Positions 7,805-17,975 are shown, counted from the first letter of the stretch. The stretch is 64,000 nucleotides of DNA from Candidatus Saccharibacteria bacterium UBA6040 (GCA_002429245.1 DIZA01000006.1:1-64000); one strand, 5' to 3'. Notes: generated from the letters alone by a model not told the origin. Translations and numbers: made by a program.

Positions 7805-9033
7805 GATGGCTTTTCGTTAATCACATCCAAAACGCGCGGCAATCATTAAAGAGTAACCGCATGCGCAGTATTCTAACGATGCTCGGCATCACCATTGGTG
7901 TTGCAAGTATTACAGCAATCCTCTCGCTCAGCGGAGGTGCGAGCCAAATCGTCAGCAACCAGGTGAACTCACTGGGCGGAAATATCGCCGTCGTTCGTCC
8001 AGGCTCTCAATCCGAAACGCCTCTACAAGATTTATCTCAATTCCCATCTCCAGAACACTTTGCGGCCAGTACGCTGACGACAAGTGATATCGACGCAATC
8101 AAAGCCATCGATCATGTTTCAGCCGTCGCACCGATGATGGTCCTATCTGGTTCAGTGAAAGCAAAAGCTACTGCGTCGACGAACACTTCCATTGTTGCCA
8201 CAACACCCGATCTTGCAACAGTCAGTGGGCTCAAGGTGCAAGACGGTGAGTTCCTCGACCCAAGTCTCAATATATATACGGCCGTCATTGGTCCTCAGCT
8301 GTCCGTCGACATCTTCGGTACCGAAGCATCAATCGGCAAGACACTGACCGTTCGTGGCAAAGTATTCACTGTTATCGGCATCTTGAAGCGAACCAACGAT
8401 CCAATCAACTACAACGGCGTCGACTTCGACGAATCAATCATCATCAACCAAGAAGCTGGCCGACTCCTTAATCAAGGCGCGGTTCAAGTGCAACAGATCA
8501 ACATTCAAAGCGACAGTATCGCAGACCTCAACCAAGTCATCATCGACATTAGTAAAGCGCTCTTAAAAAACCACCTCGGCGAGGCGGACTTTACGGTGCT
8601 TTCAGGTGACCAAATCGCCCAACCAACGAATCGCCTCTTCTTTGCGATCGCGGGTACAACGACAGCAATTGCCGCTATTTCGTTACTTGTCGGCGGTATT
8701 GGTATCATGAATATCATGCTCGTCAGTGTGGCAGAACGAACTCGCGAAATCGGCATCCGAAAAGCCCTCGGTGCCAGTAACGGCGATATCGTTGCCCAGT
8801 TCATTATTGAATCTCTGGCGTTAAGTGTTGGTGGCGGCATCAGTGGCTATATCATTGGGTACCTGGTCTCACTCGGCATCAGTTCATTCTTGCCATTCTT
8901 CCCAATCTTCACATGGGAAATCGCCGCAACCGCCATCGTCGTGTCATTAGTTATCGGGACACTGTTCGGCATCTACCCAGCAATTCGGGCATCACGAAAA
9001 GATCCAATCGATGCTTTGCGCCAATACGATTGA
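7801..9033 (+). CDS. ABC transporter permease, MacB/FtsX family
   Basis: 410 aa with the MacB topology: N-terminal TM helix at about residues 20-45 (MLGITIGVASITAILSLSGG), a large extracytoplasmic MacB-PCD domain, then three C-terminal helices (~275-300, 325-360, 370-395), including GGIGIMNIMLVSVAERTREI, the conserved FtsX-family cytoplasmic loop. Forms a mechanotransmission-type ABC complex with the ATPase encoded just upstream. No MacA-like adaptor gene is adjacent. Confidence 0.92.
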   Translation: MRWLFVNHIQNARQSLKSNRMRSILTMLGITIGVASITAILSLSGGASQIVSNQVNSLGGNIAVVRPGSQSETPLQDLSQFPSPEHFAASTLTTSDIDAIKAIDHVSAVAPMMVLSGSVKAKATASTNTSIVATTPDLATVSGLKVQDGEFLDPSLNIYTAVIGPQLSVDIFGTEASIGKTLTVRGKVFTVIGILKRTNDPINYNGVDFDESIIINQEAGRLLNQGAVQVQQINIQSDSIADLNQVIIDISKALLKNHLGEADFTVLSGDQIAQPTNRLFFAIAGTTTAIAAISLLVGGIGIMNIMLVSVAERTREIGIRKALGASNGDIVAQFIIESLALSVGGGISGYIIGYLVSLGISSFLPFFPIFTWEIAATAIVVSLVIGTLFGIYPAIRASRKDPIDALRQYD

Positions 9034-9034
9034 T

Positions 9035-10078
9035 CTATAATTCTTTTTTGAGTTTTTCGATAAGTTCGACAGGTGTTGGATCAACACCATTCAATACGGC
9101 GACATAAATACTGACGTAGTCGGCGAAGATAGATCCCCACAACATTTGCGCAATCAATGAGTCACCTTTGAGGTTAATCGTGGTGGCTTTTGGTCGGAGT
9201 CCGCTCAACAAGCGATCCGTAATTTCAAATCGTTTTAAGATTTGCGCGTGTTCAAATGAGCTAACCAGATCAAAGACAACAAATGGCTTCTCAACTGGAT
9301 GCGAGGTCCAGCCCATAAATTCGTTGTGATTAAATTCAGAGAATTCGTTCCAAAAGGATAGATTCTTGGCATTCTCATTCCAGCTAATCTTCCATTTATA
9401 GGCAACGGGTGCGGTTAATGCGCCACCATAAAAGACGGGCGACTTACCGACAGCCTGTTCAGCGAGTTGTTTCGCCCAGTTATTCTCGGTTGGAACGGTT
9501 GCTGCCCAACTAGCACTTTCTTGTCCAAGCCACTCAGATAAATCAGCGACTTCCTGCAGTTTGCCTTCAACAATGCCGAAAGTTTCAAAGATCGCCAGTA
9601 ACGCACGAAGGTTATAAATAACTGCCATGCGAGGCTGAAGTCCACTTGGAAGTGTTGCATATGTAATGTCGTGTTCAGTCGCAATCCCAACCAACTTTCC
9701 ACCGGATGCAATCACACCGATTTGCGAGCCAGCTACAATTGCTTGGTTCAGCGCGCTCACTGTCTCTTCGGTGTTTCCAGAATAACTACTCGCAATGACC
9801 AACGTGTTTGAGCCAACATATGCCGGTAAATCATAGCCACGAATAATTTCGAACGGAATCTTGATATCGTTTCGGAGCCACACTTTCGCCAGCAGTGCCG
9901 CGAGAGCTGATCCGCCCATTCCCGTCACGACGATGCTCGTGATTGCACGATCGTCATGCTCACTATTTAAAACGACTGCATCAAATGACGCTTGCTTATA
10001 TTGTTCAGCTGCAACTTTCAAAGCTCCCTCGGGATCTTTTTGCGCTAGTACGTTCTCGTTATCTAAAGTATCACTCAC
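9035..10078 (-). CDS. Bifunctional phosphoglucose/phosphomannose isomerase
   Basis: 347 aa, double-SIS-domain sugar isomerase interconverting glucose-6-P or mannose-6-P with fructose-6-P. Conserved SIS motifs: VVTGMGGSALAA near residue 50 and ASSYSGNTEETVSA near 97, plus the C-terminal FSEFNHNEFMGW with the catalytic His region of the PGI/PMI family. With zwf, it links hexose phosphates to the pentose phosphate route. Stop lies one base after the MacB-like permease stop (convergent). Confidence 0.9.
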   Translation of the reverse strand: MSDTLDNENVLAQKDPEGALKVAAEQYKQASFDAVVLNSEHDDRAITSIVVTGMGGSALAALLAKVWLRNDIKIPFEIIRGYDLPAYVGSNTLVIASSYSGNTEETVSALNQAIVAGSQIGVIASGGKLVGIATEHDITYATLPSGLQPRMAVIYNLRALLAIFETFGIVEGKLQEVADLSEWLGQESASWAATVPTENNWAKQLAEQAVGKSPVFYGGALTAPVAYKWKISWNENAKNLSFWNEFSEFNHNEFMGWTSHPVEKPFVVFDLVSSFEHAQILKRFEITDRLLSGLRPKATTINLKGDSLIAQMLWGSIFADYVSIYVAVLNGVDPTPVELIEKLKKEL

Positions 10079-10161
10079 CAGTATTGCCCTACCCTTTGGA
10101 ACTATGATACAGTATTTTTAAACGAAGCATAAGCACAATAACGAAGAAATTAGGGGTGGGC

Positions 10162-10668
10162 ATGGACATTACGCCGCAAGATGAGCAGCAACAACCAATT
10201 AGTGACGACCAAGAACTAGCGAAAGCACTCGCTGGCGTCATGCCTGATGTTCCTGATCCAGTTATTCTTGACACCCCCGCAACTGCAGTCACAGCCCCTA
10301 CCGCTACGTTCCCAGAACCACCTGTTCCTGGTACCACGCTTCCTCCACTCGATGCTACGTCGCCACTTCCAGAGCCAACTGCGCTTCCAACGCCTTCGCT
10401 TAGTGCTTCATCTTCAAGCGATCTTGATAGCATCAAGAAAAACGCCCTTGAGGAACTTCGTCCACTGATCGACCGCGTTGATCTTCCGTCAGAAGAGAAG
10501 TTCGACACCTATCTCATGCTCATCCGTAGCACAGACGATGCTTCACTTATTGCCCCTGCTCACGGCGTTGCACAACTTATTACGGATGAAAAACGACGCG
10601 CTGAAGCACTTCTCGATATCATCAAAGAAATCGATTACCTTTCTCGCAACAACCAGCCAACCGCATAA
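10162..10668 (+). CDS. Hypothetical protein with Pro-rich linker
   Basis: 168 aa; start ATG 10162 chosen over an upstream GTG because AGGGGTGGG directly precedes it. The first ~85 residues are low-complexity Pro/Thr/Ala; the last ~80 form a predicted helical domain (KKNALEELRPLIDRVDLPSE and a following helix pair). No catalytic motif seen. Such domains occur widely in CPR genomes without known function. Confidence 0.75.
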   Translation: MDITPQDEQQQPISDDQELAKALAGVMPDVPDPVILDTPATAVTAPTATFPEPPVPGTTLPPLDATSPLPEPTALPTPSLSASSSSDLDSIKKNALEELRPLIDRVDLPSEEKFDTYLMLIRSTDDASLIAPAHGVAQLITDEKRRAEALLDIIKEIDYLSRNNQPTA

Positions 10669-10717
10669 GTAACTTCATCGCTTCTCCCTGCGCAGGACTT
10701 ACGGTACAATTGATATA

Positions 10718-11752
10718 ATGTCAGTACGTTTCGCCACACATGAAGAAATCTTGAAATGGGACTCTTTGATCCTCGCAAATCCAGATGGTGGTAACGTCTT
10801 CTCTAGTTTCGAATATGCAGAGCAAAAAACGACCGGTGGCTATAAGCACCGGTTTTTGATTGTCAATAAAATCGCCGTGACGGTTCTCGAAAAGAACACT
10901 CCTCCGCTAGGAAAACTCTGGTATCTTCCAAAAGGGCCGAATGTCACCAGTTCAAAAGCGCTGTTTGATACCCTGAAGCAAATCAAACCGTTCGCCAAGA
11001 AGCGTGGCGTCTTTGCTGTTCGTATCGAAACCGAACTTCTACGAACCCAACAGCCGACCCTTACTCGTCACGGCCTTCGAAAAGCCGCACCAATTATTCC
11101 TAACCCTTCAACGATTACTCTCGACCTGAAGCCAAGCCTTGAAGACATTCTAATGAGCCTTCCTCAAAAAGGTCGCCATGCTATTCGCCGAGCTGAACGA
11201 GACGGTGTCACCGTTGAGCTTGTCCCTTCTACGGATAAGAACTGTAAGACAATGTATAAACTCCTGAGTGAAACGGCCGAGGGTCAATTTGGCATTCGTA
11301 GTTATAATTACTACAAAACCTTTTGGCAACAATTTGAAAAAGCTGGTTACGGCCAACTATTTTTTGCATCGTACGAAGGGAAAGTTGTCGCTGGTGCCTA
11401 CGCTATGGTCTATGGCGCAAAGAGTACCTACAAAGACGGCGCCTCTATTCGTAAGCGAACCGCCTATGGCGCCAGCCACTTCTTGCAGTGGAATGTGATT
11501 GAATGGGCGAAAAGTCACGGCGCGTTGATTCACGACTTCTGTGGTTCGCCACCAAGCGATGAGCTCGACAATCCCGATCACCCACATCACGGTATCGGCC
11601 TCTTCAAGACTGCCTTCAACAAAACCGTCACCGACTATATCGGCTGTTACGACCTTGTTATTAGTCCTGTTCGTTACAAGGCGTGGACAAAACTCGGCGA
11701 ACGAGTCTATCGCCACTTTTATTTCAAACGCACTAAAGACTACTATTACTAG
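10718..11752 (+). CDS. FemAB/FmhB-family peptidoglycan branching aminoacyltransferase
   Basis: 344 aa, tandem GNAT-like fold of the FemABX family. Such enzymes add amino acids from aminoacyl-tRNA to the lipid II stem peptide, making interpeptide bridges. Visible features: FSSFEYAEQK N-terminal region, SLPQKGRHAIRRAERDGV (the conserved basic helix), and the C-terminal KDGASIRKRTAYGASHFLQW and HDFCGSPP motifs. TACAAT lies 7 nt before the ATG, so the mRNA is probably leaderless. A second, divergent FemAB protein is at 17976-18953. Confidence 0.88.
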   Translation: MSVRFATHEEILKWDSLILANPDGGNVFSSFEYAEQKTTGGYKHRFLIVNKIAVTVLEKNTPPLGKLWYLPKGPNVTSSKALFDTLKQIKPFAKKRGVFAVRIETELLRTQQPTLTRHGLRKAAPIIPNPSTITLDLKPSLEDILMSLPQKGRHAIRRAERDGVTVELVPSTDKNCKTMYKLLSETAEGQFGIRSYNYYKTFWQQFEKAGYGQLFFASYEGKVVAGAYAMVYGAKSTYKDGASIRKRTAYGASHFLQWNVIEWAKSHGALIHDFCGSPPSDELDNPDHPHHGIGLFKTAFNKTVTDYIGCYDLVISPVRYKAWTKLGERVYRHFYFKRTKDYYY

Positions 11753-11769
11753 AACCTGGAGGATCACTT

Positions 11770-12645
11770 ATGACACTTATTAACCGTACTGTCCTCATGT
11801 CTGACGCCCAACATTTTAGCGCTGAACAGGCGATTAATCCCTATTACGATGACCAAAACGTCGATCTAGCCCGTGCGGTCAGTGAACACGACGCAATCTC
11901 TCATGCACTTTCTGAGGCTAGCATTACGATTACTTCAGTCCCCTCACCTATCGATAGCCAAGACGGTGTCTATACCGCCAACTGGGCGCTTGTTCGTGGC
12001 GACAAAGCGATTCTTGCTCGCCTCCCCGATGTTCGTAAAGCCGAAGAAGCCTACGCTAAACAAGTCCTGGAACAACTCGGAAAGACTGTCATCGAAGCTC
12101 CGGAAGGCCTCAAATTCAGTGGCCAAGGTGACGCCCTCGCTTGTGGAAACTACCTATTTTGCGGTCAAGGCTACCGAAGTGATGAAGCCGCCCAAGCCTT
12201 TGCTGCCAAAGAACTTGGCTACGACCGTATTCAACTCCAAACTGTTCCCGAACTTGATGAAGTCGGCCGCCCGATGAACAATGCCGTTTCTGGCTGGGCA
12301 GATAGCTTCTTCTACGACATCGACCTAGCCCTCTCAATTATCAAAGCGCCCGAGGGCGATCAAAAAGGCCTTATCGCCTACTGTCCCGAAGCTTTCATGC
12401 CTGAAAGTCAGCAGATTCTCGCCACTTTTGATGGCGTCGATAAGATCGAAGTAAGTATCGACGAAGCAACCCACGCCTTTGCCCAAAACCTTGTTTCAAC
12501 AGGTGAAACCGTCGTTATGAGTGCCCATGCGCCGAAGTTTACAGCCGAACTTAAAGCGCGCGGACTGAAAGTACTAACGCCCGAAGTGTCCGAACTTGCC
12601 AAAGGTGGTGGCTATATTCGCTGTACGACACTAACGCTCGATTGA
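11770..12645 (+). CDS. Amidinotransferase-fold (DDAH/arginine deiminase-like) protein, possibly altered active site
   Basis: 291 aa, GG(Q)D...C guanidino-modifying superfamily. The nucleophile Cys is in GGGYIRCTTL near the C-terminus. The acid motif reads FSGQGDAL, where the family usually has FEGGD. At the position of the catalytic His (commonly FYHLD) the sequence is FFYDIDLAL, so the His seems replaced by Asp. It could be a shifted-specificity hydrolase or non-catalytic. Located 17 nt after the FemAB gene with a GGAGG site (11759-11763), so co-transcribed. Confidence 0.8.
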   Translation: MTLINRTVLMSDAQHFSAEQAINPYYDDQNVDLARAVSEHDAISHALSEASITITSVPSPIDSQDGVYTANWALVRGDKAILARLPDVRKAEEAYAKQVLEQLGKTVIEAPEGLKFSGQGDALACGNYLFCGQGYRSDEAAQAFAAKELGYDRIQLQTVPELDEVGRPMNNAVSGWADSFFYDIDLALSIIKAPEGDQKGLIAYCPEAFMPESQQILATFDGVDKIEVSIDEATHAFAQNLVSTGETVVMSAHAPKFTAELKARGLKVLTPEVSELAKGGGYIRCTTLTLD

Positions 12646-12646
12646 T

Positions 12647-13957
12647 CTACTGCTTCTCTTCTTTGAGTGCCTGAAGTGCAGCCCGGGCAACCTCGGCTTC
12701 ATTCCACGGATAAGTACCGTCAGCACGTTCAATAGTTAGCTCATGTCCCTTACCAAGTAACACAACGACATCATCCTTTGAGGTCGCCTGTGTCATCGCA
12801 AAACCAATTGCCTCTTCGCGATCAAGAATGAGGAACAGATCTTCTTTATCTTTCTTACCGACTGCACGTGCACCGTCCGCGATAGCCTCCATAATCTGAT
12901 TACCGTCAACATCACGATCGTCCTCTTCGGTCACGATGACAACATCGGCGCTCTCTCCGGCAATACGTCCCTGAACAGATCGCTTTTCTTCATCACGTCG
13001 CCCTGCAGATCCAAACACAGCGATCAACTTCCCTTTTGTCAGCGGACGAATACTTTCAAAGAAACGCTCGAAAGCATCAGGCGTACTGGCGAAGTCGACA
13101 ATAACTTGGAACTTTTGTCCCTCGTCAATCACGTTCATCCGACCCTCAACACCTTTTAGTGCAGCGATACCCTTTTCAATTTCGGCTTTTGAAAGCCCGA
13201 GTTTTCGCCCCACAGCAATTGCAGCCAGACTATTACTGACATTAAATTCTCCAGGAATGTTGACTCTAATGTTGTAATGATCACTACCAATTGTCGCTGT
13301 GTACGTAGAGTGATCTGCCTTTAACTTCACGTCGCTTGCTTCAAGTAATCCGACTCCGATTCCATATGTTGTGTGGTTTGCAACAGTTTTTACGAACTTT
13401 TCTGCACTAGGATCCTGCGCATTGACCACCCCAAAGCGAAGTCCGTGCCGATTCGCTATCTTAAAAAGGCGCCGTTTTGCCTCAACATACTTTTCGAACG
13501 TACCGTGGTAATCAAGATGCTCGTGAGTGATATTCGTCATGACAGCAATCTCGTACGGAACACCCCATACTCGATACTGAGCAAGTGAGTGGCTCGATGT
13601 TTCGACAACGACCCATTCGACACCAGCATTAGCGTACTCACGAAGCTTCTTCTGAAGAATTCCTGCCTGCGCCGTCGTGATGTGTTCGGACTGAGGAATA
13701 ATAGTGTCACCAATCCCATTTGCAACGGTCGTTAGAAGTGCGACTTTTACGCCCGCTTCGTGAAGGAGACGATGAATCATGAATGATGTCGTCGTCTTGC
13801 CGTTTGTCCCAGTCACGCCAATAACGTGTAGCTTACGTCCTGGAAAACCGTAAAGCGTATTCATGATCACTGCTTCGCCCAAGTGACCGTACGGTTCAAT
13901 TTTCTTAAATAACCCCGTAGGGATAAGTGCTTTTACTATTTTACGTAGTGATGCCAT
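12647..13957 (-). CDS. murE: UDP-N-acetylmuramyl-tripeptide synthetase
   Basis: 436 aa Mur ligase adding the third stem-peptide residue to UDP-MurNAc-L-Ala-D-Glu. ATP-binding motif VIGVTGTNGKTTTSFMI, central NITHEHLDYHG, and C-terminal VVLLGKGHE are present. The region that reads DNPR in diaminopimelate-type enzymes reads EEDDRDVDGN here, so it is not the classical mDAP signature; the added amino acid is undetermined. Start at 13957 follows TATAAT by 6 nt (leaderless); the longer upstream ORF would run through the promoter. Confidence 0.92.
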   Translation of the reverse strand: MASLRKIVKALIPTGLFKKIEPYGHLGEAVIMNTLYGFPGRKLHVIGVTGTNGKTTTSFMIHRLLHEAGVKVALLTTVANGIGDTIIPQSEHITTAQAGILQKKLREYANAGVEWVVVETSSHSLAQYRVWGVPYEIAVMTNITHEHLDYHGTFEKYVEAKRRLFKIANRHGLRFGVVNAQDPSAEKFVKTVANHTTYGIGVGLLEASDVKLKADHSTYTATIGSDHYNIRVNIPGEFNVSNSLAAIAVGRKLGLSKAEIEKGIAALKGVEGRMNVIDEGQKFQVIVDFASTPDAFERFFESIRPLTKGKLIAVFGSAGRRDEEKRSVQGRIAGESADVVIVTEEDDRDVDGNQIMEAIADGARAVGKKDKEDLFLILDREEAIGFAMTQATSKDDVVVLLGKGHELTIERADGTYPWNEAEVARAALQALKEEKQ

Positions 13958-13970
13958 ACAGCCATTATAC

Positions 13971-16457
13971 CTAAGGAGCAGGTTTCGCCCACCTTCTCTT
14001 GAGAATAATAAACACAGTGACCAACGCAGCGATACTGCCACCGATGATATATATAAGTAATCCTGTGTGTTTCACAGCTCGTTTTACATCGTGAATTAGC
14101 TTTGGGGAACTGGCTACAACTACTGGAGACTTCGTTTTTACATCCTGAGCACCCAATACGTCTTGTGAATTAGTTAACGCCGCCCCAGAGCTATCATCGC
14201 CAACGCCTACCGCTTCGCCTTTTTGATTAACCGTTACGAACTGGTATACATCGATGGCGTCGCCGGCACTATTGTTTCCAAATAAATGTAGTGTGTGAAA
14301 CCCCGGCTCAAGGTGCGAAGGAATCGATACAACTCCATCCAACCCTCCATCTACACTAGTGGTCATGGTTCCAAGCAAGGTTGGTTCAGAGTGAATTTCT
14401 ACTCGCACTGTCGATTGAGGACCAAAGCTACTATTTGCGACATGGATAATGAGTTTATTGGATGATTCATTTGCCAAAGTAACAAATTCTGATAGATATG
14501 ACTGTCTACTCTTATTCCCATCCGTTACTCCCCAATACGACGATGGTACAGTGCTAGCAGGGGGTGCCGTACATACCATCGGATCGGTGACGCAGGTTGC
14601 ATCTTGGCTCAGTCCAGGGTGTGTGGAGAGAATCGAGTCTGCAACCAGCGCATGTCCCAACGGGGTAGGATGAAATGTACCTGCACCAATAATCTTAAGC
14701 ATTGGAAGCTGACTAATCACTGCGATATCGCCACCCAGTCGTATTCCATTCATAGCCTCAGACATAACATCACTACACAATGCCTTGCCTTTCATACTTT
14801 TCTCAATATCAAGGAAGGTAAACCCAGCTTTTTGTGTCGCAGCGTGAATAATTTGATTAAGATACTGCAGACTCCGCTCAATAAACACCCTTTCTGTATA
14901 GTCGAGCAGTATTCCCGTTACGGGATCGCAGACCCCGTTCGCATCAATAATATCCGGATACCCTACAACATAGACTTTTGTATCGTGATAGTCTTTGGAG
15001 ATATGCGAAAAAAGCGTTCCAAGCGTATCAAATAATCTTTTAATTTCACCGGCCGTTGCCTGTAGTCCCGCACCTTTTGCCCATTCGCAGGTATCGGGCA
15101 TTGCACAGACGCTTAACTTCCCCATCAATCCTGCATCATTACCTCCGACTCCGATGGTGATCATTTCAGGATTGTACCGTTCTAGAAAGGTAGACTGAAG
15201 CGCTCTTCCGGGCTGAAATATATCTACAGCTTTGGCTTGTGTGGTCGTCTTATCAGATACAGAGAGTTTCAGCCCTGACTCCCCCAGTCGATTGCCCTGC
15301 CCCCAATACGCATCACTCGATCCAATAATGTCCCCTGCTTTTGCACCGGCACAGGCAACTGACTGCATATCCGACTGAGGTATGCCAATTTTCATTGCCA
15401 CCAAAAACGGGTATGCCCTTCTGCTCACATGACAATTATCAACGCTGTCGTTTGTTCCAGATTCGTAGTAGCTCATATCAGTTTCGCCTTCACCGCTTGT
15501 AAACGAATCCCCTAAAGCGAGTAGTTGTAAAGAACGGGGCAAACTTGCTCCATGCTCAAGAAAAACTACCTTCTGAACTTCGTTTCCCCCTTGTGTTATT
15601 ACTGATAAATGATGCGCATCATCAGAGAAATGCGGATAATCTACAGGATAAAAACTATGAAGCAACGTATTCGTGTCGATAGTGCTCATGGGACACCCAA
15701 CGAACCCGGGATCGTATTCGATTTTTACTAACCCGCAGGTTTTATTAACTTCAATTACCGACAACCCGGTGCTTACTCCCGCCAAAGCAACATTCTTGCC
15801 ATCATTGGAAACAGCAAGCCCACTATAAAGAGAGTCTGCTGGCTTAATCACCCTCCTTTCAAACGAGTCAGTATTCACAAGTACCAAACCTATGCCGTTC
15901 AGTTCCACAATCAGCCACATTCCATTATTTGAAATGTTAAAAGAGGATGTCCAAATATATTGTTCCGTACTATCCATCACCTCAAAATCTGGATGGATGG
16001 TGTCAAAAACATATCGAATATCCCCAGTTGATGAACGGATGTTTTCTATACGTTTCGAGGCGTGAAGAAACACAACCGTTCCAAAACCAAATGGATTAAT
16101 ATGGCGCTGCGTTACTAGCATGTCTCGATCTGCTATATACCGACAAAGAACTCCCTCGCAAATTCCTTCCAGTGGGTACACCTCATCACTAAAAGGAAAC
16201 TGCACCGCACCTTTGCTCGACCCGATATCATTGGTATACCCAATCTTTATCCCGTGTCCGACGAAAAGGCACGCTTTTGCCGTGGTTCTGTCAACAAAGT
16301 CACCCTCACATTCTGTCGCAGGATTCATGGTGAATCTACTACTCTTTAGAACTGTTGGAGCGCCGATTATCCAACTCGAATCAACGGCACTAACTGAGAT
16401 GGGTATACCTATTGACCCTATAAACAGCACTACTAAAAACACAGCTATCGCCTTCAT
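13971..16457 (-). CDS. Secreted, membrane-anchored SGNH/GDSL hydrolase
   Basis: 829 aa. Signal peptide at residues 1-24 (MKAIAVFLVVLFIGSIGI...), an N-terminal beta-propeller-like region of ~300 residues (repeated strands such as NNGMWLIVELNGIGLVLV), then an SGNH esterase domain with block I LALGDSFTSGEGETD, block III GVGGND and block V FHPTPLGHAL, and a C-terminal TM helix followed by KRRWAKPAP. Likely anchored outside the cell, acting on an ester in host or own surface glycans or lipids. Start at 16457 has GGAGGGTGG upstream. Confidence 0.87.
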   Translation of the reverse strand: MKAIAVFLVVLFIGSIGIPISVSAVDSSWIIGAPTVLKSSRFTMNPATECEGDFVDRTTAKACLFVGHGIKIGYTNDIGSSKGAVQFPFSDEVYPLEGICEGVLCRYIADRDMLVTQRHINPFGFGTVVFLHASKRIENIRSSTGDIRYVFDTIHPDFEVMDSTEQYIWTSSFNISNNGMWLIVELNGIGLVLVNTDSFERRVIKPADSLYSGLAVSNDGKNVALAGVSTGLSVIEVNKTCGLVKIEYDPGFVGCPMSTIDTNTLLHSFYPVDYPHFSDDAHHLSVITQGGNEVQKVVFLEHGASLPRSLQLLALGDSFTSGEGETDMSYYESGTNDSVDNCHVSRRAYPFLVAMKIGIPQSDMQSVACAGAKAGDIIGSSDAYWGQGNRLGESGLKLSVSDKTTTQAKAVDIFQPGRALQSTFLERYNPEMITIGVGGNDAGLMGKLSVCAMPDTCEWAKGAGLQATAGEIKRLFDTLGTLFSHISKDYHDTKVYVVGYPDIIDANGVCDPVTGILLDYTERVFIERSLQYLNQIIHAATQKAGFTFLDIEKSMKGKALCSDVMSEAMNGIRLGGDIAVISQLPMLKIIGAGTFHPTPLGHALVADSILSTHPGLSQDATCVTDPMVCTAPPASTVPSSYWGVTDGNKSRQSYLSEFVTLANESSNKLIIHVANSSFGPQSTVRVEIHSEPTLLGTMTTSVDGGLDGVVSIPSHLEPGFHTLHLFGNNSAGDAIDVYQFVTVNQKGEAVGVGDDSSGAALTNSQDVLGAQDVKTKSPVVVASSPKLIHDVKRAVKHTGLLIYIIGGSIAALVTVFIILKRRWAKPAP

Positions 16458-16557
16458 TCCACCCTCCTGTTTGTCACTCTCTGTATCTACATTAAGGTTA
16501 TTCTCAGTATCAAGCAACCCGAATCATGAAAAAGTTCATCATGTTATAATGTAACAG

Positions 16558-17637
16558 ATGAGAATTCTTGGAATTGAAAGTAGTTGTGATGAAACAGCGG
16601 CAGCCGTTGTTGAAGATGGGCACCGTCTTTTATCAAATGTCGTTAACTCACAAATTGATATCCACGCCGTCTACGGTGGAGTTGTTCCTGAAGTTGCTGC
16701 ACGAAGTCACATTGAAGTCATTAACCCCGTCATTAATCAGGCCCTCACCGAGGCGAATCTTACCTGGGATGATATCGATGCCATTGCTGTCACCTATGCG
16801 CCAGGACTTATCGGCTCGCTTCTCGTCGGAACACTTGCGGCTCGAACGCTCGCAACCCTCAAAAACAAACCCCTCTACCCTATTCACCACGTCGAAGCCC
16901 ATGTTTATGCCAACTTCATTACCGATCAATCAAACAGCGTTAATCTAACTCTTCCCTCAAAGCAACCAACCTTCCCAATGCTAGCCCTCATCGTCAGTGG
17001 TGGACACTCGCAATTGGTCCTCTTTAAAGATCATGGCGACTTTGAACTCCTCGGGCAGACCCAAGATGATGCCGTCGGGGAAGCCTTCGATAAAGTCGCA
17101 AAAATACTTGGACTCCCCTACCCTGGCGGTCCTTCAATCGCCAATGCTGCGCTCGAAGGCGACCCCTACGCATACCAACTGCCAAAGGCAAAAATGCAAG
17201 GTGCTTATGATTTCAGCTTCTCTGGGCTTAAAACAGCCGTTCTCCGCGCCGTTCAACGTGAAGTAGGCGTCGACACAACTTTCCCCTCGCGTGAGCTTGC
17301 AGCGCTTCTCAGCGACACACAGAAGGTGAACTTTGCCGCCAGCTTCCAGCGAGTTGCAATCGAAACCCTCGTTGATAAAGCCGAGGCTGCTTTCAAAGAC
17401 CACTCCCCTGCTTCAGTCGTTATCGCCGGAGGTGTTGCCGCCAATCAAGAACTTCGTCGTCAATTATCCGAGCGACTTCCTCTCTCTATTGAATACGCCC
17501 CCATGAGCCTCTGTACTGACAACGCCGCTATGATCGGCACACTCGGCTACTATTACGCACAGAAAAAGCAACCAACCGCCCCCGTTGACGTCGAGGTTGT
17601 CCCTAGCCTTTCGATGACCAAAACCGTTTGGGCATAG
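16558..17637 (+). CDS. tsaD: tRNA N6-threonylcarbamoyladenosine synthase TsaD
   Basis: 359 aa ASKHA-fold enzyme transferring threonylcarbamoyl to A37 of ANN-decoding tRNAs. Starts GIESSCDETAAAVVEDG; metal-binding HVEAHVYANF, phosphate loops IVSGGHSQLVLF and DFSFSGLKTAVLR, and IAGGVAANQELR are intact. TATAAT (16545-16550) is 7 nt before ATG, so the transcript starts at or next to the start codon. Divergent from the SGNH gene. Confidence 0.96.
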   Translation: MRILGIESSCDETAAAVVEDGHRLLSNVVNSQIDIHAVYGGVVPEVAARSHIEVINPVINQALTEANLTWDDIDAIAVTYAPGLIGSLLVGTLAARTLATLKNKPLYPIHHVEAHVYANFITDQSNSVNLTLPSKQPTFPMLALIVSGGHSQLVLFKDHGDFELLGQTQDDAVGEAFDKVAKILGLPYPGGPSIANAALEGDPYAYQLPKAKMQGAYDFSFSGLKTAVLRAVQREVGVDTTFPSRELAALLSDTQKVNFAASFQRVAIETLVDKAEAAFKDHSPASVVIAGGVAANQELRRQLSERLPLSIEYAPMSLCTDNAAMIGTLGYYYAQKKQPTAPVDVEVVPSLSMTKTVWA

Positions 17638-17713
17638 ACACCCTTATTGACTTTTTGTAAAGCTTATGCTAGTATAGTCTTAGATACAGACAAAAACAAA
17701 AAGGGACCACTAC

Positions 17714-17974
17714 ATGACCTTAATCACTGTTGAAGCACCTCAAGAAGCAGCACAACCTATCTCTGTTAACCATGAACCCATTAATTATGCCGAAGCATCC
17801 GCTCGCTATTACCGTGAAGCAGAAGACCTAAGCTTGAATGAACATGTCAGAAAAGAAAAAATCTCGACGGCCGATTACCTTGCAAAGCGAGCCCTTGAAA
17901 TCAGTGGTAGCACCAGTGATCTCGACAATAGAATTAAAGAATACTCTGGTGAAAAACCAGCGACCTCTCGCTAA
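17714..17974 (+). CDS. Small hypothetical protein
   Basis: 86 aa, acidic and helical, no motif recognised. Preceded by AAAAGGGA about 9 nt before ATG and by a promoter-like TTGACT...TAGTAT pair (17-nt spacing) near 17647-17675. Its stop lies one base before the stop of the convergent FemAB gene. Confidence 0.7.
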   Translation: MTLITVEAPQEAAQPISVNHEPINYAEASARYYREAEDLSLNEHVRKEKISTADYLAKRALEISGSTSDLDNRIKEYSGEKPATSR

Positions 17975-17975
17975 C

